A stretch of 30,513 nucleotides of DNA, taken from the IMG/VR virus record IMGVR_UViG_3300025617_000004, positions 1-30,513 of that record. The stretch is one strand, 5' to 3'. The translations under genes and the position numbers were made by a program. The notes under the pieces are model-generated. The model had not been told where the DNA came from, ran no database searches, and saw only the letters and a list, made by a program, of their open reading frames with translations. Positions 1-8,118 of this stretch are shown one piece after another (the stretch's first letter is position 1; each line of letters begins with the position of its first letter). This DNA is from a virus.

Positions 1-127
1 GCCGGTGCGGAATTGCCGGTGCTTCCGCCAGCTCCCGCGCCAGTACCACCCGAACCCGAACCGCTAGTTCCCGAACCGCCACCACCGCCACCGCGACCTA
101 CCGATGAACCTGTTACTGACGATGCTA
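1..127. repeat. Left copy of 127-bp terminal direct repeat (circular join)
   Basis: These 127 bases are identical to the last 127 bases of the window (30387-30513). The repeat lies inside a coding region, and joining the two copies keeps the glycine-rich reading frame open. 127 is a common largest k-mer in short-read assemblers, so this is most simply the overlap left by a circular assembly graph, not a biological terminal repeat. Confidence 0.93.
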
Positions 128-701
128 TGCCCGCCCCACCGTTACCGCCCGTGTTGCTACTGCCGTTCGAGCCGTTACCCCCGGTACCACCACCACCGCC
201 AGCACCGAAACCACTTGTGCCGTTACCACCATCGAAACCCTGATTCGCCGTCCCAGACCCGCCAGGACGGTTATTGTAAGAACCACCCGAACCACAACCA
301 CCATCATTACTATTTTGGTTCACTCTAGAACCGGCACCGCCACCCAGAGAAGTAATACTGCCGAAGGTGCTAGGGCTACCGTTAGAACCGTTATTGCTAG
401 CAGCAGGGGAAGGGCCACCGGCACCCACAGTCACCGAAAATGTGTCACCAGGGCCACCCACCAACTGGTCTTCAGCACTGGCACCGCGACCCGAACTCTC
501 GCCCGAAATGGATGCGCGATAACCGCCACCACCGCCACCGGAACCACCAACACCAGAACCATTAGTACCAGCACCGCCAGGTCCACCCCCAGCGAGAACC
601 AGGTAACTAAAATTGAACAGGATGCCGTTAGTCAATGCAGACATATTGCGAAACTTTGCCGAGTTCCCGATGGAACTCTTGCCCATAGAAGTAACAGCCA
701 T
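1..701 (-). CDS. Glycine-rich tail fibre/adhesin-like protein, N-terminal part (gene continues across the circular join)
   Basis: The ATG at 699-701 follows an AAGGGGGG ribosome site and opens with MAVTSMGKSSIG. After about 35 residues and the phrase FSYLVLAGGGPGG, the protein becomes almost pure Gly/Ser/Asn runs (GGGGGG, GGNGG). The frame is still open at base 1 and continues exactly in frame into 30386-30188 after removing the 127-bp overlap, giving 299 residues. Glycine-rich domains of this type occur in phage tail-tip adhesins, where they can form packed polyglycine helices and bind the host surface. A second glycine-rich protein lies at 2594-3547. The adhesin role is inferred from composition and from location among tail genes. 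Confidence 0.8.
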   Translation of the reverse strand, partial: MAVTSMGKSSIGNSAKFRNMSALTNGILFNFSYLVLAGGGPGGAGTNGSGVGGSGGGGGGYRASISGESSGRGASAEDQLVGGPGDTFSVTVGAGGPSPAASNNGSNGSPSTFGSITSLGGGAGSRVNQNSNDGGCGSGGSYNNRPGGSGTANQGFDGGNGTSGFGAGGGGGTGGNGSNGSSNTGGNGGAGIASSVTGSSVGRGGGGGGSGTSGSGSGGTGAGAGGSTGNSAP

Positions 702-713
702 CAGTTACCCCCC

Positions 714-1049
714 TTAGACGGTTACTTCGGCACCGAAAGCATTGACGCTGAGCGCGTTAGCGTCACCCGCCGAAACAGTCATCACATCGGTGGCAACCAT
801 CGTGATACCTAGAGTCAGCGTAGTCGAGTCATTCGCGGCAACCGGAACATCGTAAGCCAGGTAATGCTGATTCGAGATAGCGTCACCATCCACACGGATA
901 GCCAACCGGAACGTGGTGGAGCTTGCACTACGGTTAGCAATAATTACCGTAGACACAACTGTTTCCGTGGCAGACGGCACCGTGTAAAGATCCGTCAGCG
1001 AGGTAGTCGTGAGATCTAACTGCCCCAGTGATTTGTACGAAGTTGCCAT
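714..1049 (-). CDS. Small beta-rich tail/virion protein
   Basis: A 111-residue protein starting MATSYKSLGQ, with GGGAG upstream as a ribosome site. It has alternating hydrophobic and Ser/Thr strands (TVVSTVIIANRS, FRLAIRVDGD, TLGITMVATDVMTV), as expected for a compact beta-sandwich. Proteins with a KSLGQ...LYTVP start and an NQHYLAYDVPVAANDS middle recur beside tail fibre genes in environmental phages and usually have no assigned function. It sits between an 87-residue tail protein and the glycine-rich protein in the leftward tail operon. A small structural protein on the fibre or tail tip is the best guess. Confidence 0.65.
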   Translation of the reverse strand: MATSYKSLGQLDLTTTSLTDLYTVPSATETVVSTVIIANRSASSTTFRLAIRVDGDAISNQHYLAYDVPVAANDSTTLTLGITMVATDVMTVSAGDANALSVNAFGAEVTV

Positions 1050-1053
1050 ATTG

Positions 1054-1317
1054 TTATGCTCCCATCAGCAAAAAGTTGGTTTCAAATCCTCCGCCACCGG
1101 CACCGCCAGCAGCAACCCACGCCGAACCAGTATAGAACTGCAAGGCATCCGTATCTTGTAAGAAACAGTGCTGTCCCTGGCTAGGTGAGGTAATCGCAGC
1201 ATCACGGGCAGTCGCATCCGCAAACACCGGGATCGCCTGATCCATCAAGTAACCCTGAACATTAGTCGCAGTGAGCACTTCACCTGCAACGAAAGTACGA
1301 TAACCAGCGCCAGCCAT
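1054..1317 (-). CDS. Small tail fibre-associated protein
   Basis: An 87-residue protein. I place the start at the ATG 1315-1317 (MAGAGYRTF) because AGGGAGA lies just upstream and the previous gene ends at 1326; longer reading would run far into that gene. The pattern is FVAGEVLTATNVQGYLMDQ, then FADATARDAAI, PSQGQHCFLQDT, LQFYTGSAWV. This is a recurrent phage tail fibre module, often found as an N-terminal or free-standing piece. The C-terminus is glycine-rich (AAGGAGGGG), echoing the neighbouring adhesins. Exact role unknown. Confidence 0.68.
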   Translation of the reverse strand: MAGAGYRTFVAGEVLTATNVQGYLMDQAIPVFADATARDAAITSPSQGQHCFLQDTDALQFYTGSAWVAAGGAGGGGFETNFLLMGA

Positions 1318-1325
1318 TATTCTCC

Positions 1326-2591
1326 CTAGAAACCTAAGTGGTTCACGTCTATTGTACCGAATACATTGTCGTCTAATACAAGGAAAGTCCAATCAAGGGC
1401 AGACACACCGATTGTTACATCGTGTCGGATCTGTTCAATCTCGTGATCCAACTTGATGATCTCACCGTATTGCAGGATCTGGTTTCCGATCCCGTTGGGC
1501 GTGAACTTGATCACAATAACATCACCAAGCTCAAGCCCAAGAACAGTTGCTTTGTCTGGCGCGGACATTGTGTCAAGGTTCATAGACACGCTATCGAACC
1601 GGTACTCTGGGTCCGCATACTTGGACACAATAAAGTTGGCCATATTGTCGAGCTGTGCCTGCGAGTCAAGGAACGTGTCAAGATTTTCTGAGCTAATCCC
1701 GTACACTTTCTCCGAGCGCTCATTATTTGCTGTACCTACGCCCACGCCAGAGGACACGGTGACATTGTTTATGAGTAGCTCAATACCATAGTTCACATTG
1801 ACCCGTGTGTAGTCAATCCCTGTACCGTCATCTGCAAAGGTAACAAGCGAGTCACTTGTGGGCGTAGCAGCTGACCTGTCAAGGAATGTCAAATCCCCGT
1901 CCTTGCCAATAAACAGCGCACCCTGTTCAGACGTTTCGACTTTTTGTAAATACTCAAGCGCGTTACCGGAGAATGTTTCTGCCTCAAGCTCTGACACGCC
2001 CTGAGAGATGTCCCTACGGTCACTCGGCCACGCTACCCCACTAGAGTCAAGAACTGCGCTCACACGGGCACCTGAGGCTTGTGGGACGGATGTTCCGGCA
2101 TAGGTCTGTCTTGCCAGTAGCGTAAAGTCGTCTGTTGCAATGATCTCTGCCTTTGACTGACCACCAGGGTCGTAAGCAAAGTTCCAATCGTCAATCACAC
2201 CCGTGAACTGGCGCTGACCGCCCGTGGTGATCCTTACCGCACGCCTCGGAATAATGTTCCCGTATAGCGAACCGGCAGTGTATAACGGGTCAAACAACCT
2301 TGTTTCATTGTTCAACACAACATTTAGGGAACCAGACGAGAACCGGTCAAGGTCACGGGACTTGCCTCGCGCAATACTTAAGTCAATCATTTGGTCTGTG
2401 ATATCTGTGAACACAGACCCGCCAAGCGTGTAAACAGGGTTGTCTAGCACACCCGCTATAGGGTCGTCAAGGATAAACCCCTCAACCGTTTCAATCTCAA
2501 CTACTGTATTGAAACTTGGTGTTGCGTCTATTGTTTCCCAAGAGTCGCCAAGAATAATCCACGCTTCCTGAAGACCTGACCAAGTCGCCAC
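1326..2591 (-). CDS. Minor tail protein (distal tail/baseplate-like)
   Basis: A 421-residue protein with a GTG start two bases after the upstream glycine-rich gene ends. The region around residues 60-145 reads ITDQMIDLSIARGKSRDLDRF, LNVVLNNETRLFDP, YGNIIPRRAVRI and FTGVIDDW. That is typical of actinophage minor tail proteins resembling the beta-rich distal tail/hub family: a phrase naming a sub-plot region with start point, then a local offset. The middle contains ALEYLQKVETSEQGALFIGKDG and ends in a beta-rich C-terminal domain. It probably forms part of the tail tip that carries the fibres encoded on both sides. Family recognised from pattern only; no search was run. Confidence 0.75.
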   Translation of the reverse strand: MATWSGLQEAWIILGDSWETIDATPSFNTVVEIETVEGFILDDPIAGVLDNPVYTLGGSVFTDITDQMIDLSIARGKSRDLDRFSSGSLNVVLNNETRLFDPLYTAGSLYGNIIPRRAVRITTGGQRQFTGVIDDWNFAYDPGGQSKAEIIATDDFTLLARQTYAGTSVPQASGARVSAVLDSSGVAWPSDRRDISQGVSELEAETFSGNALEYLQKVETSEQGALFIGKDGDLTFLDRSAATPTSDSLVTFADDGTGIDYTRVNVNYGIELLINNVTVSSGVGVGTANNERSEKVYGISSENLDTFLDSQAQLDNMANFIVSKYADPEYRFDSVSMNLDTMSAPDKATVLGLELGDVIVIKFTPNGIGNQILQYGEIIKLDHEIEQIRHDVTIGVSALDWTFLVLDDNVFGTIDVNHLGF

Positions 2592-2593
2592 GA

Positions 2594-3547
2594 TTACACC
2601 GCAATCCTGTAACTAACAATAACAACACCGGAACCGCCAGCGCCACCGTTCTGCGTGTTGGTAGTTGTGGGGTTGCCACCCGCTCCACCACCACCGCCAC
2701 CGCGACCATCCGTGCCGTCCTGACCGTCATTCAAGTAAGCACCACCGTTACCGCTTACGCCGGAAGTTCCTAGACCGCCAGACCCACCGTTACCGCGACC
2801 ACCGCCACCACCGGCGGCATAAGTAAGCGAAGTGCCCGTTATAGCAGAAACATAACCAGACCCACCGTTACCCGCGGTTGCACCACCAGATGCATTACCG
2901 CCAGCGCTACCGGCACCACCACCACCACCGGAACCGTCCTGCACGCCACCCGCATACGCCGTACCGTCACCACCGGCGTTTCCAAGCCCGCCACTAGCAG
3001 ACCCAGGTTGCAGACCACTAGCGCCGGAATAGTATGCTGGGTCGCTCGTGTCGGAAGCCCCGCCACCGGAACCTCCGGCTAACGGACGCCTATTCCCCGC
3101 TTGCGTCGTGCTGTTCCAAGAGGCACCTGCACCGCCACCCAAAGCCGTCAGCCCAAACAGCGACGAATCATCACCCACCGTAGACCGCACACCCGAATCG
3201 CTACTGCCGGTACCGATACCGCCGACACCACCCGCACCCACAACCGCCGAATAACCCTGAACAGTAACCGCCGTACTGCCGTGAACAACACCACCCGCAC
3301 CACCACCCGCACCCGTTGTCGTGTTGCTGAAGCTACCGCCACCGCCACCGCCACCAGCAACAATCAAGTAATCCACAGTTTCCCCGTCAGGGGCACTCGT
3401 CACAGTGAACGTGCCGTCAGAAGTGAACTCGTGAACTTTGTAAGTAACGCCTGCATCCGTATAGGTGGACACAGTGCCACCCGTCGCCTCAATAAATTGT
3501 TGGGCGACAGAATTCAGAATCCCCCTACGCCGTAGGAAAGCGCTCAC
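2594..3547 (-). CDS. Glycine-rich tail fibre/adhesin-like protein
   Basis: A 317-residue protein if the GTG at 3545-3547 is used; this overlaps the upstream TGA as GTGA, a coupling pattern seen throughout this genome. An upstream GTG at 3571 would add eight residues. The N-terminal 60 residues contain QQFIEATGGTVSTYTDAGVTYKVHEF and the bridge FTVTSAPDGETVDYLIVAGGGGGGG, which is the usual entry into phage glycine-rich domains. About 220 residues of Gly/Ser/Ala/Asn follow, ending GGSGVVIVSYRIAV. The ending GGSG(I/V)VIVS is shared with the glycine-rich protein at the circular join, so the two are related. Likely receptor-binding tip component. Confidence 0.78.
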   Translation of the reverse strand: MSAFLRRRGILNSVAQQFIEATGGTVSTYTDAGVTYKVHEFTSDGTFTVTSAPDGETVDYLIVAGGGGGGGSFSNTTTGAGGGAGGVVHGSTAVTVQGYSAVVGAGGVGGIGTGSSDSGVRSTVGDDSSLFGLTALGGGAGASWNSTTQAGNRRPLAGGSGGGASDTSDPAYYSGASGLQPGSASGGLGNAGGDGTAYAGGVQDGSGGGGGAGSAGGNASGGATAGNGGSGYVSAITGTSLTYAAGGGGGRGNGGSGGLGTSGVSGNGGAYLNDGQDGTDGRGGGGGGAGGNPTTTNTQNGGAGGSGVVIVSYRIAV

Positions 3548-4047
3548 GATACAGACCCAGCGAGAACCCACTCATCCGTGGCGCGTTTGCGAAGTGACAC
3601 CTCACCATACTGCGCTAAGTCGCCAGCGTTACGAAGCGTCACGCCCGTATCGCCAGTAATCGTCAAGTCGGAAGCGTTAGCATTGTAGACGTTCACGACT
3701 GTGCCTATTGGGAAAGCAGCGGAAGCATCGTCGGGGACTGTAATCGTGCCGGCGCTGATGTTCGCTAAGACAACCTTGTAAGCATCTGCAAGCGCAAGTG
3801 TGTATGAGCTAGTTCGTTGAGTAGTTTCAGTCATCAAGCGATTAGCGACAACATCTGCCTGCAAGGTCGTGATGTCTGACTGTGCCGTTGTAACATCAGA
3901 CTGAAGCGTTGTAATGTCTGATTCGGCGGAAGTAATGTCAGACTGTGCCGTTTCAATATCTGTAGCCGTAGCGTTCCAGATAGCAGGGAACGTGCGCGGG
4001 TCAGCCCCATCTGCTGGTGTCAAACCGCCTGAAAGTCTAGTAACCAT
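3544..4047 (-). CDS. Tail fibre protein with N-terminal heptad coiled coil
   Basis: A 167-residue protein starting MVTRLSGGLTPADGADPRTFP. Residues about 32-66 are five near-perfect seven-residue repeats (TAQSDIT, SAESDIT, TLQSDVT, TAQSDIT, TLQADVV), typical of a short trimeric coiled-coil fibre shaft. The C-terminal half (TLALADAYKVVLANISAGTITVP, then GTVVNVYNANASDLTITGD) is a small beta-rich domain common in phage tail fibres. It lies directly downstream of the tape measure gene and upstream of the glycine-rich adhesin. It probably links the tail tip to the adhesin. The repeats are seen directly; the fibre role is inferred. Confidence 0.74.
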   Translation of the reverse strand: MVTRLSGGLTPADGADPRTFPAIWNATATDIETAQSDITSAESDITTLQSDVTTAQSDITTLQADVVANRLMTETTQRTSSYTLALADAYKVVLANISAGTITVPDDASAAFPIGTVVNVYNANASDLTITGDTGVTLRNAGDLAQYGEVSLRKRATDEWVLAGSVS

Positions 4048-4062
4048 ATCTACATTCTACCG

Positions 4063-6333
4063 TTACGCTTTAGCAAAGACAGGTCCAGACTGCCTCTCGT
4101 ACCGTTTGATTTCCTTGATAATTTGCTCACCGATACGGTTCCCATCAGATCCCATACCCGCGTTCACCGTAATGTTGTAGGTAGATCCCATCCGGTTTGC
4201 TTTGCTAAGCGGAATAATCGCTTCAGGTCCAGCCTCGCCCACCAATCCAACCGTAGGTCGGTTCACAATGCCACCCTTTGCAAAAGCAGGTATGGATGCT
4301 TGTGCCCCAAACAATCCGGTTACGCCGAAGCGATCTTGGAGTATGTTTTTTGCCAAAGTTGTTTGTAAGGCTCCGCCTAGTGTTTGACCCGCACCTGCCT
4401 GATATCCCTGTGAACCAACGATCGCTCCCGCCGAAGCCTTGTACCTTTCGCCCACATCACGAACACCGCTAACATCTACGTTGTCAAAACGCATACGGTC
4501 AAACCTGCCAGGCATCTCCATCCGGTCAAACGAAACCTCGGATGCGCGGAACTGTATCTCGACACCAGGTAACGAGTTTGCTTTTTCAATAAACCAGTTC
4601 AGAGCTTTGACCGATGTGTTTATGAAGAACTCAAGCTTGTCGAGCATATCGTTGAACGCCGTGGCAAAGAACACTCTAATGCCGTAAATAATGTCATCAA
4701 AGTCGTCCGAGAAGTCGCCTAACGCGAGCAGTAACCTGCCAAGACCAATCTCTTTGAACAGTTCCATCGCAGCGGGAAGCACTACCGCCATCATCTCGGC
4801 AAGCAACCCAAGTACCGGTAGCACCGCGTCGAGCAGGATTGTTTCTAGTAGCGGGAGAACGATGTCAAGTAACGGCAGGAACATCTCCACGAGTTCCAAC
4901 ACAATCGGGATCAGGGCATCGAGCATTTCAATAAAGATTGGCAACGCTGCTTGTAGGATCCGATCTACAGACTCAAAGATTGCTTCCAGAACAGGCACTA
5001 GCATTTCGACAAGTGGCGTGATTAGTGCCGCAAATGTTTCTACTAGAACCTGGACAACTGGCATTAGCGCATCCAGTAGCGTAATAAACGGTGGCAACAG
5101 TGAGGTAATGAGATCCACAACTATCGCAGCAATATCGCCCATAATCGGGAGCAGTGGCAGGAACGCATCTATTAGACCGGGTAGCAACTCGAACAACCCA
5201 TCGAGCGCCGGAGCGAAAGCCTCAAATGTTTCCTCGAAGATTGGCCCTAGTTTCTCGATTGTAGGCATGAGCGAGTCGAGTAGGTCGCCCGCGATACCGA
5301 TGAGGATATCCCCCACGGGTAGAAGCGAAGCCTTTGCGGTTTCCATAGCCCGATCAAACTTGAACTTGACCGTATCCGCTGTGACAGCAAGCGCCTCGTC
5401 GAGTACCCCAACCTCGTCGGTCATCTGCGCAAACAATTCGCGGTTGTCATCAACCGATGCGCCCATCAAGTCGAGGACACCAGACAAAGCTCGCACGTTA
5501 CCAAACACCGAAGTGGTTGCTTCGATATTGCCCTCGAATTTGTCTGTCAAAGTTTCAAGGGTAGAGAACAACCCCTTGTCTTTGATCTGGTTCCGCAATC
5601 CTTCAGCAGACAGACCCATTCCCGCAAGTGCTTCCTGAGCGCCAACGGTTGGCTTAGCAAGTGTGTTTAGGATCCCGCGGAGCTGGGTGGATGCGGTAGC
5701 AGCGTTTGTACCGGTCTTTGACATACCAGCCATCGCTGCGCCGACCTCTTGGAACGACACACCCAAGTTCGAGGCGATAGGTAGAACCTGACCCATAGAC
5801 TGGGCGAGTTCCTCTGGTTCGAGCTTACCGAGTCGAACAGCCTCAGCCAAAACATCAACAGCCTGAGCGCCACCAAGATTCGACTCACCGTAAGCGTTCA
5901 CCGCCGAAGTAGCAAGGTCAGCAATCGTCTTAGTGTCACCTAGACCAATAGCTGCACCCTTGAGCGAAGCCTCAAGAACCTCTGTCGCAGCAGCCCCGCG
6001 CAGACCGGCGGAGGTAATGAAGAACAGAGCCTCAGCAGCCTCGTTAGCGGATTTCCCGAACTGTGGTCCAAGTCGTCGCGCTGCTTCCTCAAGCTCGCCT
6101 AGATCCTTACCGGCAACACCCACCAAACCCTGGATCTTCGCAAAGTTCGTCTCAAACTCTGAGGACATCTTGACCGCAGCAGCACCAATACCGGCAATCG
6201 CAGCTGTGGAAGCAGCAGCAATACCGGCTATTGCCCCACCGAACTTGGCGAACTTGCTTTGTGCCTGACCAAGCGCCTTCGTGTTGGTGACGTACTTGAT
6301 CGGGATTGTGATCTGGGAAACGTTACGAGCCAC
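4063..6333 (-). CDS. Tail tape measure protein
   Basis: The longest gene here, 756 residues with a GTG start overlapping the upstream stop region. The N-terminus has a hydrophobic Ala/Gly/Ile segment (about 30-55), then a PhageMin_Tail-like domain (SSEFETNFAKIQGLVGV, ANEAAEALFFITSAGLRG, MSKTGTNAATASTQLRG). Residues about 340-520 are repeated amphipathic Leu/Pro/Ile stretches (LLPGLIDAFLPLLPI, LIPIVLELVEMFLPLLDIVL), as in the extended helical part of tape measures. The C-terminus has GGIVNRPTVGLVGEAGPEAIIPL, a very common tape measure ending. It sets tail length; using the usual 1.5 angstrom per residue gives a tail of roughly 110 nm, so a siphovirus morphology is expected. Confidence 0.95.
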   Translation of the reverse strand: MARNVSQITIPIKYVTNTKALGQAQSKFAKFGGAIAGIAAASTAAIAGIGAAAVKMSSEFETNFAKIQGLVGVAGKDLGELEEAARRLGPQFGKSANEAAEALFFITSAGLRGAAATEVLEASLKGAAIGLGDTKTIADLATSAVNAYGESNLGGAQAVDVLAEAVRLGKLEPEELAQSMGQVLPIASNLGVSFQEVGAAMAGMSKTGTNAATASTQLRGILNTLAKPTVGAQEALAGMGLSAEGLRNQIKDKGLFSTLETLTDKFEGNIEATTSVFGNVRALSGVLDLMGASVDDNRELFAQMTDEVGVLDEALAVTADTVKFKFDRAMETAKASLLPVGDILIGIAGDLLDSLMPTIEKLGPIFEETFEAFAPALDGLFELLPGLIDAFLPLLPIMGDIAAIVVDLITSLLPPFITLLDALMPVVQVLVETFAALITPLVEMLVPVLEAIFESVDRILQAALPIFIEMLDALIPIVLELVEMFLPLLDIVLPLLETILLDAVLPVLGLLAEMMAVVLPAAMELFKEIGLGRLLLALGDFSDDFDDIIYGIRVFFATAFNDMLDKLEFFINTSVKALNWFIEKANSLPGVEIQFRASEVSFDRMEMPGRFDRMRFDNVDVSGVRDVGERYKASAGAIVGSQGYQAGAGQTLGGALQTTLAKNILQDRFGVTGLFGAQASIPAFAKGGIVNRPTVGLVGEAGPEAIIPLSKANRMGSTYNITVNAGMGSDGNRIGEQIIKEIKRYERQSGPVFAKA

Positions 6334-6853
6334 TCTTGAGCCTCACATTCAATCGGCGGGCTAACCCGTTCAGTTCCCGCTCAACCTGGTCGTGCAACAA
6401 AGGACGGTACTTGAGGTATGCGCGGAAAGCATAACGACCACCCTTGCCCTTGACTAGCCTGTTCCGTTTCTGCAAAACACGGATCATCCGCTTACCGCTA
6501 TCCGTGAAACCAGAACTGCGGGAACCAGCACGCTCAGTGATAGCAAACATTCGCTTGTAACCGCTCTTACCCGATGCGGTAATCTGTGCCACAGCCTTGC
6601 CGGGACCAGCTGACAAACGGAGAGACGGCTTGACCGCAGGGGATCTCCACTGGTTTAGCTTGCTACCTGAGCTCATACCGCTCATCGGCGCATCAGGACG
6701 AATAGAGTCAATCTCGCCTTGCATACGCGAAGTCACAGAACCAAGCGACTTTTTGATACCAGCCTTTGTTTCTTTCTGAACACTCTTGTCTAGCTGACGG
6801 AACTCAGACTTGAGTTGCTTGAAAGACAGCGCATCAACTTTCTGATCTATCAT
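6323..6853 (-). CDS. Tail assembly/minor tail protein, HK97 gp10-like character
   Basis: A 176-residue basic protein beginning MIDQKVDALSFKQLKSEFRQLDKSVQKETKAG. The N-terminal helix pattern resembles HK97 gp10-type head-tail/tail completion proteins, and the later part is very rich in Arg/Lys (RSSGFTDSGKRMIRVLQKRNRLVKGKGGRYAFRAYLKYRP). Its place between the frameshifted chaperone and the tape measure is unusual for gp10, which normally precedes the major tail protein. It overlaps the tape measure gene by 11 bases. I would call it a tail morphogenesis protein of uncertain exact role. Confidence 0.6.
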   Translation of the reverse strand: MIDQKVDALSFKQLKSEFRQLDKSVQKETKAGIKKSLGSVTSRMQGEIDSIRPDAPMSGMSSGSKLNQWRSPAVKPSLRLSAGPGKAVAQITASGKSGYKRMFAITERAGSRSSGFTDSGKRMIRVLQKRNRLVKGKGGRYAFRAYLKYRPLLHDQVERELNGLARRLNVRLKSGS

Positions 6854-6889
6854 CTGACAGCCCCAATCCCCACAACTATTGTACCGCCG

Positions 6890-7296
6890 TCACCTGCGCT
6901 TGTTAGCTCGTTTGATCTCGCCTTCGCGCACTTTCTGCAACGTAAACAACATTCTCGGGGACAGATCCATTAGCTCGTTAGGCGAGATTTTCATTTCCCA
7001 CGCCAAAGTTGCGATCATCCAATGAGCTGACGCATCACCGAGCGGAACTATTTTTTTGGATCTACAGCCTCAATAGTTTCGACGGTCTCGACCCACTTGT
7101 CGAACTCAGCCTTTGTGGCACCAGAGCGTTTTTCTGTGTGCCAAGCCAAGAACAACAAGTGAGTCAGCCGAACCTCGTTTTGCAGATTTGCCATCGAGAT
7201 ATCGAACCGTTCCTCAAAAGCAACAATATCTGCTGCTTTCGCGGTTATCTCTTTGGTGGTGTTGTCGGAGTAGCTAACTTGTAGGTTGATAATCAT
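6890..7296 (-). CDS. Tail assembly chaperone GT, made by -1 ribosomal frameshift
   Basis: The 82-residue G reading frame (7296-7051) ends in DPKK at a run of seven A residues. Slipping back one base on A AAA AAA opens a 53-codon extension (7051-6890, stop TGA). It reads IVPLGDASAHWMIATLA, then KISPNELMDLSPRMLFTLQKV and ends KRANKRR. The WMIATLA...P.EL..L.P..L pattern is that of known T-domain extensions in actinophage chaperones. The product would be 135 residues. As in lambda, the minor GT form should bind both the tape measure and tail tube subunits during tail assembly. The extension has no start codon of its own, which strongly supports programmed frameshifting. Confidence 0.9.
7048..7296 (-). 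CDS. Tail assembly chaperone G (unshifted product)
   Basis: An 82-residue acidic-to-neutral protein starting MIINLQVSYSDNTTKEIT and ending ETIEAVDPKK at a TAG immediately after the slippery A7. Motif AADIVAFEERFDISMANL and the helix LTHLLFLAWHTEKRSG are typical of the G-like chaperones upstream of tape measure genes. Most ribosomes should stop here, giving an excess of G over GT. It lies three bases after the major tail protein gene, the conserved order for siphophages. Confidence 0.9.
   Translation of the reverse strand: MIINLQVSYSDNTTKEITAKAADIVAFEERFDISMANLQNEVRLTHLLFLAWHTEKRSGATKAEFDKWVETVETIEAVDPKK
7051..7057 (-). promoter_or_regulatory. Slippery heptamer for -1 frameshift (A AAA AAA)
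   Basis: On the - strand the bases are CC-AAAAAAA-TAG with the zero frame read CCA AAA AAA TAG. This matches the X XXY YYZ rule with all A, so both tRNAs re-pair after a one-base slip and the adjacent stop codon would help pausing. The new frame continues for 53 codons. Confidence 0.88.
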
Positions 7297-7299
7297 TTG

Positions 7300-7707
7300 T
7301 TACGCCGTAGCCCTCGTCACAGCACCGTTCACTGGCCAGGTCACAGACAGGGTTGCCAAGTCGCCCACCGAGGAAGCGAAGGGCTGGGTCTGTGTAACCA
7401 AAGCGTTGAACGAGTAGCTTGGGTTCGTGGCGCTAATAGCCTCTGACGTTGGCTTGATAACAATAGCAACATCGGTGCCGAGTGCAGCGAACAAAGTTTC
7501 GTCTACACCGCTAGCAGCAAAGTCCTGGTGAAAGTCGAGCGTAACCGAAGCATCTTTCAGACCACCGATACGGGTACGAAAGGCGTTCCCAAAAGCGGTT
7601 GTTTCTTGCTCGTCTACACTGACATCCAAAGTGACAGCAGCAAGACTCGTGCTAAAGTCTGTTGCGTCAATCGTGATCTCGTAATCTGTTGCGACAAATT
7701 TTGCCAC
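7300..7707 (-). CDS. Major tail (tube) protein
   Basis: A 135-residue protein with a GTG start at 7705-7707 and AGGGGA five bases upstream. It begins MAKFVATDYEITIDATDFSTSLAAVTLDVSVDEQETTAFG, a classic actinophage tube protein opening with V-x-L-x3-DEQ-x-TTAFG. Then come GLKDASVTLDFHQDF and NPSYSFNALVTQTQPFASSVGDLATLSVTWPV. This fits the tail tube fold that stacks as hexamer rings around the tape measure. Position between the tail terminator and the chaperones supports this. Expected to be among the most abundant virion proteins. Confidence 0.92.
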   Translation of the reverse strand: MAKFVATDYEITIDATDFSTSLAAVTLDVSVDEQETTAFGNAFRTRIGGLKDASVTLDFHQDFAASGVDETLFAALGTDVAIVIKPTSEAISATNPSYSFNALVTQTQPFASSVGDLATLSVTWPVNGAVTRATA

Positions 7708-7716
7708 GGTATTCCC

Positions 7717-8118
7717 CTAATCTGCGAAAACGTCTACCGAGAACTCGGCAGCTAAGTACATTGACTCATCTAATGATATCGTACCAATGTTGCCCATTTC
7801 AGTCACGCGGACATCAAAAGCAGCACCGCCCAAAGTTTTGTCAGACTCAATAGCGTTCTTCACGCTGTCGTCACCGTTAGAACAATAACCGTCTAACCGG
7901 ATCTGTGCCCAACGGTCAGATGCTCGTGAAGCGATGAGAGTCACAAGGAACCTGTAGATTGTTAGCCCACGCTGGAACGCCTGATCGAACTCGACTGTTG
8001 TCAAGCTAACCACAGCCATAGGCGGGTTCACCTGGTCAGGGATCTCCTCGCTAACACGCAAACCCGAGATAGTTCTCAAGTTGGTGCCGAGTCCGTCACG
8101 CATCTCCTGGATGGTCAA
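7717..8118 (-). CDS. Tail terminator/tail completion protein
   Basis: A 133-residue protein if TTG at 8116-8118 is the start: it forms a TTGA overlap with the upstream stop and gives LTIQEMRDGLGTNLRTISGLRVSEEIPD, the usual length and opening for this family. A GTG at 8139 would add seven residues and cannot be excluded. The body (MAVVSLTTVEFDQAFQRGLTIYRFLVTLIAS, then RWAQIRLDGYCS) matches the ring proteins that cap the tail tube and join it to the head. Gene order between the connector and tube protein supports the call. Confidence 0.78.
   Translation of the reverse strand: MTIQEMRDGLGTNLRTISGLRVSEEIPDQVNPPMAVVSLTTVEFDQAFQRGLTIYRFLVTLIASRASDRWAQIRLDGYCSNGDDSVKNAIESDKTLGGAAFDVRVTEMGNIGTISLDESMYLAAEFSVDVFAD

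Noticed and set aside
1-127. True direct terminal repeats
   Set aside because: Length equals a usual assembler k-mer and the repeat lies inside a gene that becomes whole after joining.
13-243. Proline-rich + strand frame
   Set aside because: Complement of the glycine-rich adhesin (Gly codons read as Pro/Thr); same for frames at 315-812 and 3101-3535.
4691-5638. 315-residue + strand frame opposite the tape measure gene
   Set aside because: Ser/Ile/Asn-rich low-complexity shadow of the tape measure codons, with no ribosome site; the - strand gene is certain.
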